From: Candidatus Rhabdochlamydia sp.
Lineage (GTDB): Bacteria > Chlamydiota > Chlamydiia > Chlamydiales > Rhabdochlamydiaceae
Assembly (NCBI GenBank): GCA_030043815.1
Contig: JASHWX010000140.1
Span: forward strand, 1-6,067
Direction: 5' to 3'
DNA length: 6,067 nucleotides
How positions within the stretch are numbered: position 1 is the stretch's first letter; each line of letters opens with the position of its first letter. Below the pieces are notes generated by a model, which saw only the letters and a list, made by a program, of their open reading frames with translations, did not search any database and had not been told where the DNA came from. This document shows, piece after piece, positions 1 through 6,043 of the stretch. The position numbers and the translations under genes were made by a program.

Positions 1-154
1 CTTCAAGCTTCTCCAAAGTCACATTGAGCTTTTTGGTGAGGTCTTGATATTTTTTTGGAGAAATGGGGGAATGAGCAATCTCCTTGCTCAGTGTCCGAAC
101 TTGGGTTTGCAACCCTTGGGAGGCGACGATGGGACGACTGATCTTTGTTTCCAT
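1..154 (-). CDS. Hypothetical protein, N-terminal 51 codons (runs off left edge)
   Basis: An open frame starts at ATG (154-152) and stays open to the edge of the window, giving 51 complete codons beginning METKISRPIVASQGLQTQVR. The visible part is polar and rich in Lys, Gln, Thr and Leu, with a stretch near the end (KKYQDLTKKLNVTLEKLE) that looks helical and possibly coiled-coil. No signal peptide or membrane segment is visible and I do not recognise a family. The start is supported by a weak purine-rich site (GCGGAAAAAA) just upstream and by a good promoter at 217-245 pointing into it. A longer open frame from 338 to 3 on the same strand is in a different frame and is less convincing. The gene lies downstream of, and codirectional with, the three paralogues but is separated from them by a hairpin and its own promoter, so it is probably a separate transcription unit. 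What is seen: frame, start, promoter. Function unknown. Confidence 0.55.
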   Translation of the reverse strand, partial: METKISRPIVASQGLQTQVRTLSKEIAHSPISPKKYQDLTKKLNVTLEKLE

Positions 155-190
155 AATTTTTTCCGCTTATTATTTTTTGTATTAAATTTA

Positions 191-211
191 TAAGGCGTAG
201 AGTTCGCCTTA
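191..211 (-). promoter_or_regulatory. Stem-loop at the predicted 5' end of the left-edge transcript
   Basis: TAAGGCG (191-197) and CGCCTTA (205-211) form a perfect 7-bp stem with a 7-nt loop. It begins at or next to the transcription start predicted from the promoter at 217-245, so it would sit at the extreme 5' end of the mRNA, or, read as DNA, form an operator-like dyad over +1. A 5' stabilising hairpin and a repressor site are both possible; the sequence cannot decide. There is no clean T-run on either side, so a terminator is less likely. Confidence 0.4.
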
Positions 212-216
212 ATTCT

Positions 217-245
217 ATTGTATTCGCAAATGATTTAGAGTGCAA
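217..245 (-). promoter_or_regulatory. Predicted sigma70-type promoter of the left-edge gene
   Basis: Reading the minus strand, TTGCAC (245-240) and TACAAT (222-217) are separated by exactly 17 nt. The -10 matches the consensus at five of six positions; the -35 matches only TTG. The predicted transcription start falls near position 210, leaving a 5' leader of roughly 55 nt before the ATG at 154. The spacing, AT-rich surroundings and position in an intergenic gap support the call; it is not experimentally shown. Confidence 0.5.
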
Positions 246-316
246 TTCATAAAAATATTTGTGTCCTTTGTCGCAGACATAGCAAGCCGTATGAATTTTG
301 TAAATTAAAATTTTAG

Positions 317-378
317 AGCCAGTTGCAAAATGACTCAAAAGGGCGTTTTTGCCATGCGCTAGAGTTTTGCAACTGGCT
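317..378. repeat. Decayed copy of the 3' palindromic element (possible terminator of gene C)
   Basis: The 14-nt arms AGCCAGTTGCAAAA (317-330) and TTTTGCAACTGGCT (365-378) are perfectly complementary around a 34-nt interior. The right half, 353-378, matches 1975-2000 of the second element at 24 of 26 positions, and the first 15 nt (316-330) match 1954-1968 exactly; the difference is about 16 extra nt inside the left half. It abuts the stop codon of gene C (379-381). The minus-strand sequence after the stem is only moderately U-rich (CTAAAATTTTAATTT), so terminator function is plausible but not canonical. Confidence 0.75.
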
Positions 379-1902
379 TTAAGAGACTTTCCAGCTGGTT
401 TTCAGCTCAGCGATCAGTTTTGTGAGCGCTTGTAGCTTAAAATCTTTACTAATCAGATGCGCGCCGGCCTCATCTCGGAAGGCCACGCGTCCAAAGTCGC
501 CTTTGAAGGCGGCGTCTCTGGGGTTGCATAAATGGGCATTGTCTTTTTCATAACATGGATTATAAATATCCCAGAGCAATCCAAAGAGTGTATGTGCGAG
601 ATTTGCCTGATCGGATTTGATGCGGTCATGGAGATTGAGAACGTTGTTTTCAAGCTGATCGAGGAAATGACGGACATCTGTTCGGTTTTCTTTTAAACAA
701 GCTTGGCGGATTCCTTCCAGCGCCACCTCTGCAAGGGTGCGTTGTACAGCACGGATTTTCTCGATAGGGAGTGCGAAAAAGTTATCCTCCTCATGAAAAG
801 CCTTTCGTCCGTAATCGTATTCATTAGAGGGGATGGGCTTGTTTGCATGTTTATGGATAAAATAGAGGTGGAAATACAAACGATTGACAATCGGTTGTTC
901 TTGGACGCTGCTTAAGGTAAACACACATTTTAACAAATTCAGTGTGGAGATAATGCCGAGCGCTGCTTTGAGATCGGGAACATTACCCGCATTGATGTGG
1001 GGAATAACCCTATTAAATTCTCGAAGTGCCGTCTTTAAGCCACTATTGGCAAGTACGGGAAAATTAGCAGGTGGGGCGGGAGGTGTAGCGGGAACGATGG
1101 GTTCAGGAACATTCTTCACGGGAAGCGAAGTCGCAGCAGATGCAGAAGAGTATGAAAGGGCGAGTTGGTCAAGGGCGGCAGTTTTGTTTGCAGCAGTTCC
1201 AAACCAGTTAAGAAAATCAAGCTCAAGGAACATTGGGTTATTTGCCAATGCGGGTTTTTTCATGATCTCGGCAATTGACTTTAGCAATATCTTTTTTTGT
1301 TCACGGGACAGTTTTGCAAAAGCGGCTTTCACTGATTTTGAGTAGGTTTCTATATCGCTTTTGTCTGAAACAAAAGCTCCTTTCAGTTCTTGAAAGGGAT
1401 TGATCGGCTCGATTTGAGAGGAGAGAAGAGATGAACATAATGACGGAGGAGGGGTGGGGTTTAAAAGACCTTGGAGATCCAAAGCTTCTTTGCGAATCCT
1501 TTCGCTCACTTGAGAGCTTTGCAATAAATCAGTGATCCTTCCAGAAAGAGAAGCGATCGCTTTGCTATCGGGGCATGATTGAGATAGGGCGGCATTGGCC
1601 TCTCTCACAATCGGGAGATATTGAGAAATGAATTTGAGATTAGATTGAAAACGCTCGACAATCGATGCAGATTCTTTCAGCTTATTAGTTAATCGCTCTT
1701 TCTCTGTGGATGAAAGGGTTGACTGTTCGAAATCTTCCTGAAGTGTTTTATACACTTGAGAATAATGCACAATCATCGCCGTCGCTGTCGGTTCGTACTC
1801 AATCATATCTGTCCTCTCCAACATGTGTTCAGAATCTATCAGCTCGGCGTAAAAGTGATCGATTTGGGTGTGATATCCTGATTGAACAATTCGCGTTGAC
1901 AT
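379..1902 (-). CDS. Gene C: large helical protein of the three-member paralogue family
   Basis: A 507-aa protein starting MSTRIVQSGYHTQ. The frame is open further upstream to an ATG at 1977, but that ATG lies in the loop of a palindrome and the extra codons are read out of the repeat. I therefore chose the ATG at 1902, which has a weak AGAGA site a few nt upstream. The N-terminal ~145 residues look helical and contain a KTLQ.DF motif (about 52-58) shared with gene B. Proline-rich linkers follow at about 146-153 and 260-280. An L..D....NW.GT...K.AA motif around 225-243 is also shared with B. From about 341 to the end is the common C-terminal module: R..FH.Y.IH..A.KPI, YG..AF, a helical stretch, then GDFGR (468-472), fKL.AL and LKTSWK at the extreme C-terminus. 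No signal peptide, membrane segment or catalytic motif is visible. It is probably co-transcribed with, or downstream of, A and B, but hairpins precede it. The family is not one I can name; function unknown. Confidence 0.9.
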   Translation of the reverse strand: MSTRIVQSGYHTQIDHFYAELIDSEHMLERTDMIEYEPTATAMIVHYSQVYKTLQEDFEQSTLSSTEKERLTNKLKESASIVERFQSNLKFISQYLPIVREANAALSQSCPDSKAIASLSGRITDLLQSSQVSERIRKEALDLQGLLNPTPPPSLCSSLLSSQIEPINPFQELKGAFVSDKSDIETYSKSVKAAFAKLSREQKKILLKSIAEIMKKPALANNPMFLELDFLNWFGTAANKTAALDQLALSYSSASAATSLPVKNVPEPIVPATPPAPPANFPVLANSGLKTALREFNRVIPHINAGNVPDLKAALGIISTLNLLKCVFTLSSVQEQPIVNRLYFHLYFIHKHANKPIPSNEYDYGRKAFHEEDNFFALPIEKIRAVQRTLAEVALEGIRQACLKENRTDVRHFLDQLENNVLNLHDRIKSDQANLAHTLFGLLWDIYNPCYEKDNAHLCNPRDAAFKGDFGRVAFRDEAGAHLISKDFKLQALTKLIAELKTSWKVS

Positions 1903-1924
1903 AACAGTCTCTTTTTTTATTGGG

Positions 1925-1953
1925 GTAAGTAAGTCAAAAACGCACTCACTTAC
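1925..1953 (-). promoter_or_regulatory. Second stem-loop in the gene B - gene C spacer
   Basis: In the minus-strand transcript GUAAGUGAGU (1953-1944) pairs with ACUUACUUAC (1934-1925) over 10 bp with one G-U wobble and a 9-nt loop. Because the one imperfect pair is a wobble in the minus-strand RNA but an A-C mismatch in the plus-strand RNA, the structure fits the direction in which the genes are read. It directly follows the large palindrome and ends about 22 nt before the ATG of gene C, leaving the ribosome binding region single-stranded. It may be an mRNA processing or stabilising structure between B and C; that is inference. Confidence 0.45.
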
Positions 1954-2004
1954 GAGCCAGTTGCAAAACTCCAGCATGCACTGGAGTTTTGCAACTGGCT
2001 CTTA
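1951..2004. repeat. Perfect 21-bp-arm palindrome downstream of gene B
   Basis: Arms 1954-1974 and 1981-2001 are perfectly complementary over 21 nt around the 6-nt loop CATGCA, and the stem extends to 1951/2004 with one mismatch. The element begins 16 nt past the stop of gene B (2018-2020). Its core, GAGCCAGTTGCAAAAC, recurs at the end of gene C (317-378). There is no U-run immediately after the stem in the minus direction, so it is not a textbook rho-independent terminator. Near-identity of two unlinked copies suggests a dispersed palindromic repeat (REP-like or miniature element) or a duplicated 3' hairpin. An mRNA 3'-end stabiliser or partial terminator role is possible. Confidence 0.85.
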
Positions 2005-2017
2005 CCTCATTGTTTTT

Positions 2018-3760
2018 TTAGAATTTCCAAAGGGTTTTTAATTCGTCTTGAACTTTGCGGACGGCATCAAGCTTAAACTGCGTGTCTATGGGGACAGCAT
2101 TGCTCATGACGCTGCGTCCAAAATCTCCAAATACACTACCATCATTGGGATCGTGAAGGGTAGGATTTTGGTTGTGTGCGGTGCTGTAGATTTGGTAAAC
2201 GGCCCCGTATAATTGATGCGCTGGATTTCGACTTGCTGCATCAATTAACTCTTGTTTGGTTTCGAGGAGATTTAAATAAGCTTTGATGTCGGCTGTTTGA
2301 TTTGCCGCGTAAGCCTCCTTCAAACCTGCGAGCGCCCCTTCGATCATTGTTCGGCGGATTGCAAGGATTCTTTCACTGTTCTCTCCAGGGATTTTCCCTT
2401 GAAAGGCATTGGCTCCATAATCCGGATCATTGATCGGTTTTCCAGCAGTTTGATGGATGACATACATATGGAAATTCACGCGGTCGGCCATATTTGTGCC
2501 ATTGAGAGAAAGATTCTTGGATGCAAGCTTAGCCATGCCAAATTGAGCGTCATTAAATTTTTCTAACTCAAATAGTTCAATCACGCGCTGCAAGTCGTCA
2601 ATTCCTTGAGCAAGTGAAGCAGATACGGCTGGATCCAGCATTGTAGAGTGGGATGATAAGGCTGCATTCATGGTTGCTTCCATCTCTAAAGAATGCTGTG
2701 GAACAGAAGGGGGAAGTGCGTCAGGAATGAGAGACTTTACAGCTGCTTTTTTCTGTTCAAGTGTTCCCGGCCAGTTGACCAAGGTAAATTGTTTATCGTC
2801 CAAATATTTTTTATCAGATAAATTCGCCCCCGTCTTTTCTGCGACGGCATTCTTCAGGGATGCCCTTAAATGCTCTGTTAGGGCCTTATAGGCTTGAGCT
2901 AGCGCTTGATTAAACTGGAATTGGGAAGTTGCATTCGAACATAACGCATCATACACAGGAGTAAACTTGGTCAAGGAATCGTACTCCTCTAATCTTTTAC
3001 GAGCCTCTTCTTCAATAGCCTTTTGTTCTGCTATCTTCGATGTCATTGTTTCTTTCATCTTCTTAGAAAAATCTGAAAATCCGCTTCGAGCCATCTCGGA
3101 AGCAAATTGATTTGAACCTTTTTTCCCTGCAAGGTAAGCAGCAGCATTTTGATATAATTGCAAAGCACTGTTAAAATCTTTTGCACCGGTGTTCCATGCG
3201 TTCAACAAATGAGTGAGGAAAGACTCTTCATCGGTTCGGGCCCGTAGATCTGGGGTGCTCGGCCTTTTATGGACTGAATCGGGAACTTTATCACTTAGAA
3301 GTTTCATCAAACGTTGATTAAGATCATCAAATGCTTTTTGAATGCCTGGCGTAGCCGATTGGTAGAGGATTGATCTCGACCTGGTGACTAGTTGACCCAC
3401 AGTAACGGCATCAAAGTTTTTTTCCTGTGCTTCTGAAGATTGGGATAATTCTTCATAACAATTAGCGATTAATCTGCTCTCCTCTAATAAACATACAATT
3501 TTACTAGCGTCAGACCATTGCTTATAAACCTCTAGCAGTTCGCTATCTGAAAGGCCTGGAACTAAAGCTCTATCTTTACACGCATGATTAACTCTTGTTC
3601 TCAATTGAGTAACCTGTTCAACATCATTGGCGATGTTAGACATATCCCGCTTAAATTCTTGAGGACTTTTGTCTTTAAAATCATTTTGTAGAGTTTTGAA
3701 TCTGTTTAAGATTGCAGCGGCATCAGAACGTAAATTTGCATCTACAGCTGTTGTTGCCAT
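2018..3760 (-). CDS. Gene B: large helical, coiled-coil protein of the paralogue family
   Basis: A 580-aa protein starting MATTAVDANLRS. I chose the ATG at 3760 because GGAGG lies 8 nt upstream; a TTG five codons earlier overlaps that Shine-Dalgarno and is unlikely. The protein looks almost entirely helical. Residues about 22-28 carry the KTLQ.DF motif shared with gene C; about 229-263 is a charged heptad-like stretch (KKMKETM...EEEARKRLEEY) that is probably a coiled coil; NW.GT at 329-333 again matches C. A short proline-containing linker lies near 346-356. The C-terminal module runs from about 427: R.NFHMYVIHQTAGKPI, YG..AF, then NP.L.DPND, GDFGR (545-549), FKLDAV and ELKTLWKF as the last residues. 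Compared with C it carries roughly 70 extra residues, including the coiled coil. No signal peptide, membrane segment or enzyme motif is seen. It starts 2 nt after the stop of gene A, so the two are almost certainly one operon with coupled translation. Function unknown. Confidence 0.92.
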   Translation of the reverse strand: MATTAVDANLRSDAAAILNRFKTLQNDFKDKSPQEFKRDMSNIANDVEQVTQLRTRVNHACKDRALVPGLSDSELLEVYKQWSDASKIVCLLEESRLIANCYEELSQSSEAQEKNFDAVTVGQLVTRSRSILYQSATPGIQKAFDDLNQRLMKLLSDKVPDSVHKRPSTPDLRARTDEESFLTHLLNAWNTGAKDFNSALQLYQNAAAYLAGKKGSNQFASEMARSGFSDFSKKMKETMTSKIAEQKAIEEEARKRLEEYDSLTKFTPVYDALCSNATSQFQFNQALAQAYKALTEHLRASLKNAVAEKTGANLSDKKYLDDKQFTLVNWPGTLEQKKAAVKSLIPDALPPSVPQHSLEMEATMNAALSSHSTMLDPAVSASLAQGIDDLQRVIELFELEKFNDAQFGMAKLASKNLSLNGTNMADRVNFHMYVIHQTAGKPINDPDYGANAFQGKIPGENSERILAIRRTMIEGALAGLKEAYAANQTADIKAYLNLLETKQELIDAASRNPAHQLYGAVYQIYSTAHNQNPTLHDPNDGSVFGDFGRSVMSNAVPIDTQFKLDAVRKVQDELKTLWKF

Positions 3761-3762
3761 AA

Positions 3763-5391
3763 TTATATCCTCCAATTGGATTTAAGTGTTTCCTTCACTT
3801 CCTCAATGGCGGCTAGCTTAATTTGAGGATCTATAGCGACGTTTTTATCGCCATGGAAAGCTAACTGGCCAAATTGATTGTTAAATGCTTGTTGATCTGG
3901 ATTAGGTAAAGCGGGGTTGGCTTCCCACGCAGTCTTGTAGCGAAAGTAAAGCCGCTCATAGAGAAAGCCTGAGATATCGCCTGTGCGAATCGTTGGGGGA
4001 AGAGGGCATTCGCTTAAATATTTAAAGACCTTTGCTATTGCACGTTTATCTTTGACCATGATCGCATCTCGAAGTGTGTCTAATCGGAAATAAATTTCTA
4101 TCAGAGTATGATCGCCCGATGTCTTACTCGCATAATGCGGTGTTAACCGGGCCGCTTTGAGAAAATCGTTTAACGTCTTTCCTTGCCTTGAGCGGACAGA
4201 TTCAGCCGCATCATGAGCGATGCGAAGATAAGACTGAAGAGACCGGCTATCCGCAGGACGAGGGGCGGTCCCTGGTATGACAGTCGACTGGAAATATACG
4301 CTAGCCTTTGACCCCTCGTTGAATTTCAGCAGGTCGAGTTGTCCGCCAAGATGGGGCGGTGAACTGGCAAAGCGCTTTTCAAGAAAATCAGCAGCGCTAT
4401 CGATATCTTGATGCGCGATGAAATAAGCAGCGAGTTTTTCTGTTTTTGGCTTTAATTCTGTGTAACCGCTAGGATCGAAAATCCCCACTAAATTTTTAAA
4501 TCTTCCATAATTCAAAACGATGCCGAGCGCTTCTGTACCGAGGATGAAAATCCCTGGAATGATCAGAAGGTTGTTTGCTTTTCCATTGCTTTCGAGCTGC
4601 ATCAAAGCTTCGCGAAATGCGCCGCTTTGATTGCCGTTAAGAAATAGGGGTTGCGGTAGGAGGCGTTTCAGACATGATACATCTTTGATGCTCAATGGAT
4701 CTGACTGCGGGTTTTTTTTCAGGACCTCGCCAGTTGTTTGTCCTTTCTCGATGATTTTGTGCAAGCATGATGGGCCTTCTTCTTGCATGGACCCGATCAG
4801 AAAATGCAAGGCACTTGCGATCCTTGTGCTTTCATCGGGTAGACAACAATTGGCAAAGATCGGAACATTTGTTTTGGCAAGAGACGAAACAGCATCTGAT
4901 CCCCAAAATAATTTGACCTGATCGTCAAGGGAAACCTGTTCTTTCCGCAGTTTCAGTGTTTTATCCGTTTCGATGATGAGGCGCACTGCATTCTTGAGCA
5001 AGTCGCGATTGCAATCGCGCTGACTGCCCAAATTTCTAATTGTTGCTGCATAATGCTGCAAACGGCTATTGATGCATTCGAGATTCAATTCATTTGCATT
5101 TCTATTGAAAAATTCAATCTTCTTGAGGATTTTTTGCTCTTTTGTTTCCGCTGGAAGAAATTCATAGAGCCGAGGTCTAAATGAAGCGACTGTTTTTTTG
5201 ACAATACTTGGACTAAAAGAGCTGCCGGATTTGACAAATGACTGAACAGCTTTTTTCAATTCTTTTAACTCAGATTCGAGTGTATCGAGGTCGGCCTTCG
5301 CAACATGGGGAAGTTGCTGAGCTTCGCTTACTCTCTCGAGGAGATAGCTCGACTTCACGAGTGATAGGTAGAATCCCGAAGCTGCAGCCAT
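3763..5391 (-). CDS. Gene A: paralogue-family protein with a possible inactive papain-fold (C76-like) domain
   Basis: A 542-aa protein starting MAAASGFYLS at the first ATG after an in-frame TAG; no Shine-Dalgarno is visible (leader ACATTTTTT). Residues 1-155 look helical with a coiled-coil-like stretch at about 33-52. Residues about 160-345 differ from genes B and C: a helix IASALHFL (191-198), a helix ending in LHKIIEKG, then FREALMQLE, two hydrophobic strands (273-293), IFDPSG (304-309) and a helical AAYFIAH...AADFLEKRF. This order resembles herpesvirus tegument-type and related papain-fold cysteine proteases, where a Cys precedes the first helix and FDSH carries the His. Here those positions are Arg190 and Ser308, so if the match is real the domain is inactive. 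Residues about 430-542 carry the family's C-terminal module: LYERLYFRYKTA, NP.LPNP, F..QFGQLAF, IKLAAI and LKSNWRI at the end. The hydrophobic strands are too short and interrupted by Glu to be a clear membrane segment. It heads the A-B operon. Family membership is secure; the protease-like reading is tentative. Confidence 0.9.
   Translation of the reverse strand: MAAASGFYLSLVKSSYLLERVSEAQQLPHVAKADLDTLESELKELKKAVQSFVKSGSSFSPSIVKKTVASFRPRLYEFLPAETKEQKILKKIEFFNRNANELNLECINSRLQHYAATIRNLGSQRDCNRDLLKNAVRLIIETDKTLKLRKEQVSLDDQVKLFWGSDAVSSLAKTNVPIFANCCLPDESTRIASALHFLIGSMQEEGPSCLHKIIEKGQTTGEVLKKNPQSDPLSIKDVSCLKRLLPQPLFLNGNQSGAFREALMQLESNGKANNLLIIPGIFILGTEALGIVLNYGRFKNLVGIFDPSGYTELKPKTEKLAAYFIAHQDIDSAADFLEKRFASSPPHLGGQLDLLKFNEGSKASVYFQSTVIPGTAPRPADSRSLQSYLRIAHDAAESVRSRQGKTLNDFLKAARLTPHYASKTSGDHTLIEIYFRLDTLRDAIMVKDKRAIAKVFKYLSECPLPPTIRTGDISGFLYERLYFRYKTAWEANPALPNPDQQAFNNQFGQLAFHGDKNVAIDPQIKLAAIEEVKETLKSNWRI
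3769..3773 (-). promoter_or_regulatory. Strong ribosome binding site of gene B that decides its start
   Basis: GGAGG on the minus strand, 8 nt before the ATG at 3760. It lies within the last codons of gene A, just before that gene's TAA (3765-3763), so ribosomes finishing A would expose or occupy the start of B. It is much the best Shine-Dalgarno in the window; genes A and C have weak or none. Confidence 0.85.
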
Positions 5392-5423
5392 AAAAAATGT
5401 AAGCTAAAAAAACAATTTGCTAA

Positions 5424-5453
5424 ATTTTACTGCCACCGCCTTTAAAACTGCAA
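5424..5453 (-). promoter_or_regulatory. Predicted promoter of the A-B operon
   Basis: On the minus strand TTGCAG (5453-5448) and TAAAAT (5429-5424) are separated by 18 nt, in the 70-nt gap between the methyltransferase and gene A. The predicted start, near 5417, would leave a short AT-rich leader of about 25 nt without a Shine-Dalgarno. The hexamers are reasonable but the spacing is one longer than ideal, and AT-rich gaps give chance matches. Confidence 0.35.
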
Positions 5454-5461
5454 GTTGTTTC

Positions 5462-6043
5462 TCATGTTTGTATGAGAAATAGAGAAGGGGAAGATGTGCG
5501 ATTGATGAAGGTATGAGCACAAACGTTATATTGCAGAGGTGAAAGGCGCGAAAGCTCTTCTTGAAGGGCTATTTCTTCTTTCGCTCCTTCTGCATGTCCA
5601 GGATAACATGTGATCAATACTGCACCGCCGGGCATGATAAATTTCAATGCTTGGCGTACGCTTTCCAAGGTGCTTTCTGTCATGGTGGTCAAGCATTTGT
5701 TGCCACCGGGCAAATACCCGAGGTTATACACGACCAGCCGAATCGGTTTTTGAAAGCATAACTTGGGAAAATCCGCATGGGATTGACAATAGAGATGAAC
5801 ATTGCGCAAATCCTCTTTTGGAAAGTGGGATTGCAGCAAAGTTCTTGTCTTGGCAATGGCGTCATCCTGAATGTCAATGCCGATGACGCCGCCTTCATTG
5901 CACAAAATGTGCGTTAGCTCGAGCGTATCATGCCCGTTCCCGCATGTCGCATCGATCGCCCAATCATCCTCTTTGAGGAAGCGATGCATGTACTGATGGG
6001 CAAGATCGAGGTGCGCTCTTTTTATCCCTAGTCGCCTTCCCAT
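5462..6043 (-). CDS. mnmM: Class I SAM-dependent methyltransferase, YtqB/MnmM family (predicted tRNA mnm5s2U methyltransferase)
   Basis: A 193-aa cytoplasmic enzyme with the usual length of the family. The N-terminus (HLDLAHQYMHRFLKEDD) leads into SAM-binding motif I AIDATCGNGHDT (29-40), then the acidic end of strand two, GIDIQ (55-59). The family motif YNLGYLPGGNK (106-116) corresponds to the substrate-side motif of YtqB, CYPGHAEGAKEE (146-157) is the conserved Y.GH.GG..E-type segment, and NR.SSPSLFLI near the end is the typical C-terminal strand. B. subtilis YtqB (MnmM) methylates 5-aminomethyl-2-thiouridine at the tRNA wobble position; older annotations call the family 'rRNA methylase'. 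All expected motifs are present, so it is probably active. The ATG at 6043 is the first start after an in-frame TAA. There is no clear Shine-Dalgarno, and the end of a possible upstream gene overlaps it, suggesting translational coupling. It is a housekeeping gene unrelated in sequence to the paralogues downstream. Family assignment is strong; the exact tRNA substrate is inferred. Confidence 0.9.
   Translation of the reverse strand: MGRRLGIKRAHLDLAHQYMHRFLKEDDWAIDATCGNGHDTLELTHILCNEGGVIGIDIQDDAIAKTRTLLQSHFPKEDLRNVHLYCQSHADFPKLCFQKPIRLVVYNLGYLPGGNKCLTTMTESTLESVRQALKFIMPGGAVLITCYPGHAEGAKEEIALQEELSRLSPLQYNVCAHTFINRTSSPSLFLIQT

Larger units (their letters stand above)
155..378 (-). other. Intergenic region between gene C and the left-edge gene
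   Basis: This 224-nt AT-rich gap holds, in transcription order, the decayed palindrome 317-378, a 10-bp palindrome TAAAATTTTA at 306-315, a promoter at 217-245, a small GC-rich stem-loop at 191-211 and a short leader to the ATG at 154. No convincing small gene was seen in it. Confidence 0.6.

Noticed and set aside
3..338. 111-codon minus-strand frame at the left edge
   Set aside because: It spans the promoter, the stem-loop and part of a palindrome and overlaps, in another frame, a better-supported start at 154. Its protein has no recognisable character.
884..1345. 153-codon plus-strand frame inside gene C
   Set aside because: It is antisense to a gene with clear paralogues, and its Ala/Gly-rich stretch is the reverse reading of gene C's Pro/Ala linker.
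1912..1940. TTGACT hexamer upstream of gene C as a -35 box
   Set aside because: No acceptable -10 lies 16-18 nt downstream; that position is an A-run and G-rich stretch too close to the start codon.
1903..1977. 25-codon N-terminal extension of gene C from an ATG at 1977
   Set aside because: The ATG lies in the loop of the palindrome and the first residues are encoded by the repeat arm; the ATG at 1902 is better placed.
4513..4575. Hydrophobic stretch in gene A (residues 273-293) as a transmembrane helix
   Set aside because: It contains Gly, Pro and an internal Glu and reads better as two beta strands of a folded domain.
5458..5479. Hairpin TTTCTCAT / ATGAGAAA at the end of the methyltransferase gene as a terminator
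   Set aside because: The 8-bp stem is AT-rich, overlaps the last codons and is not followed by a U-run in the minus direction, so it is weak as a terminator.
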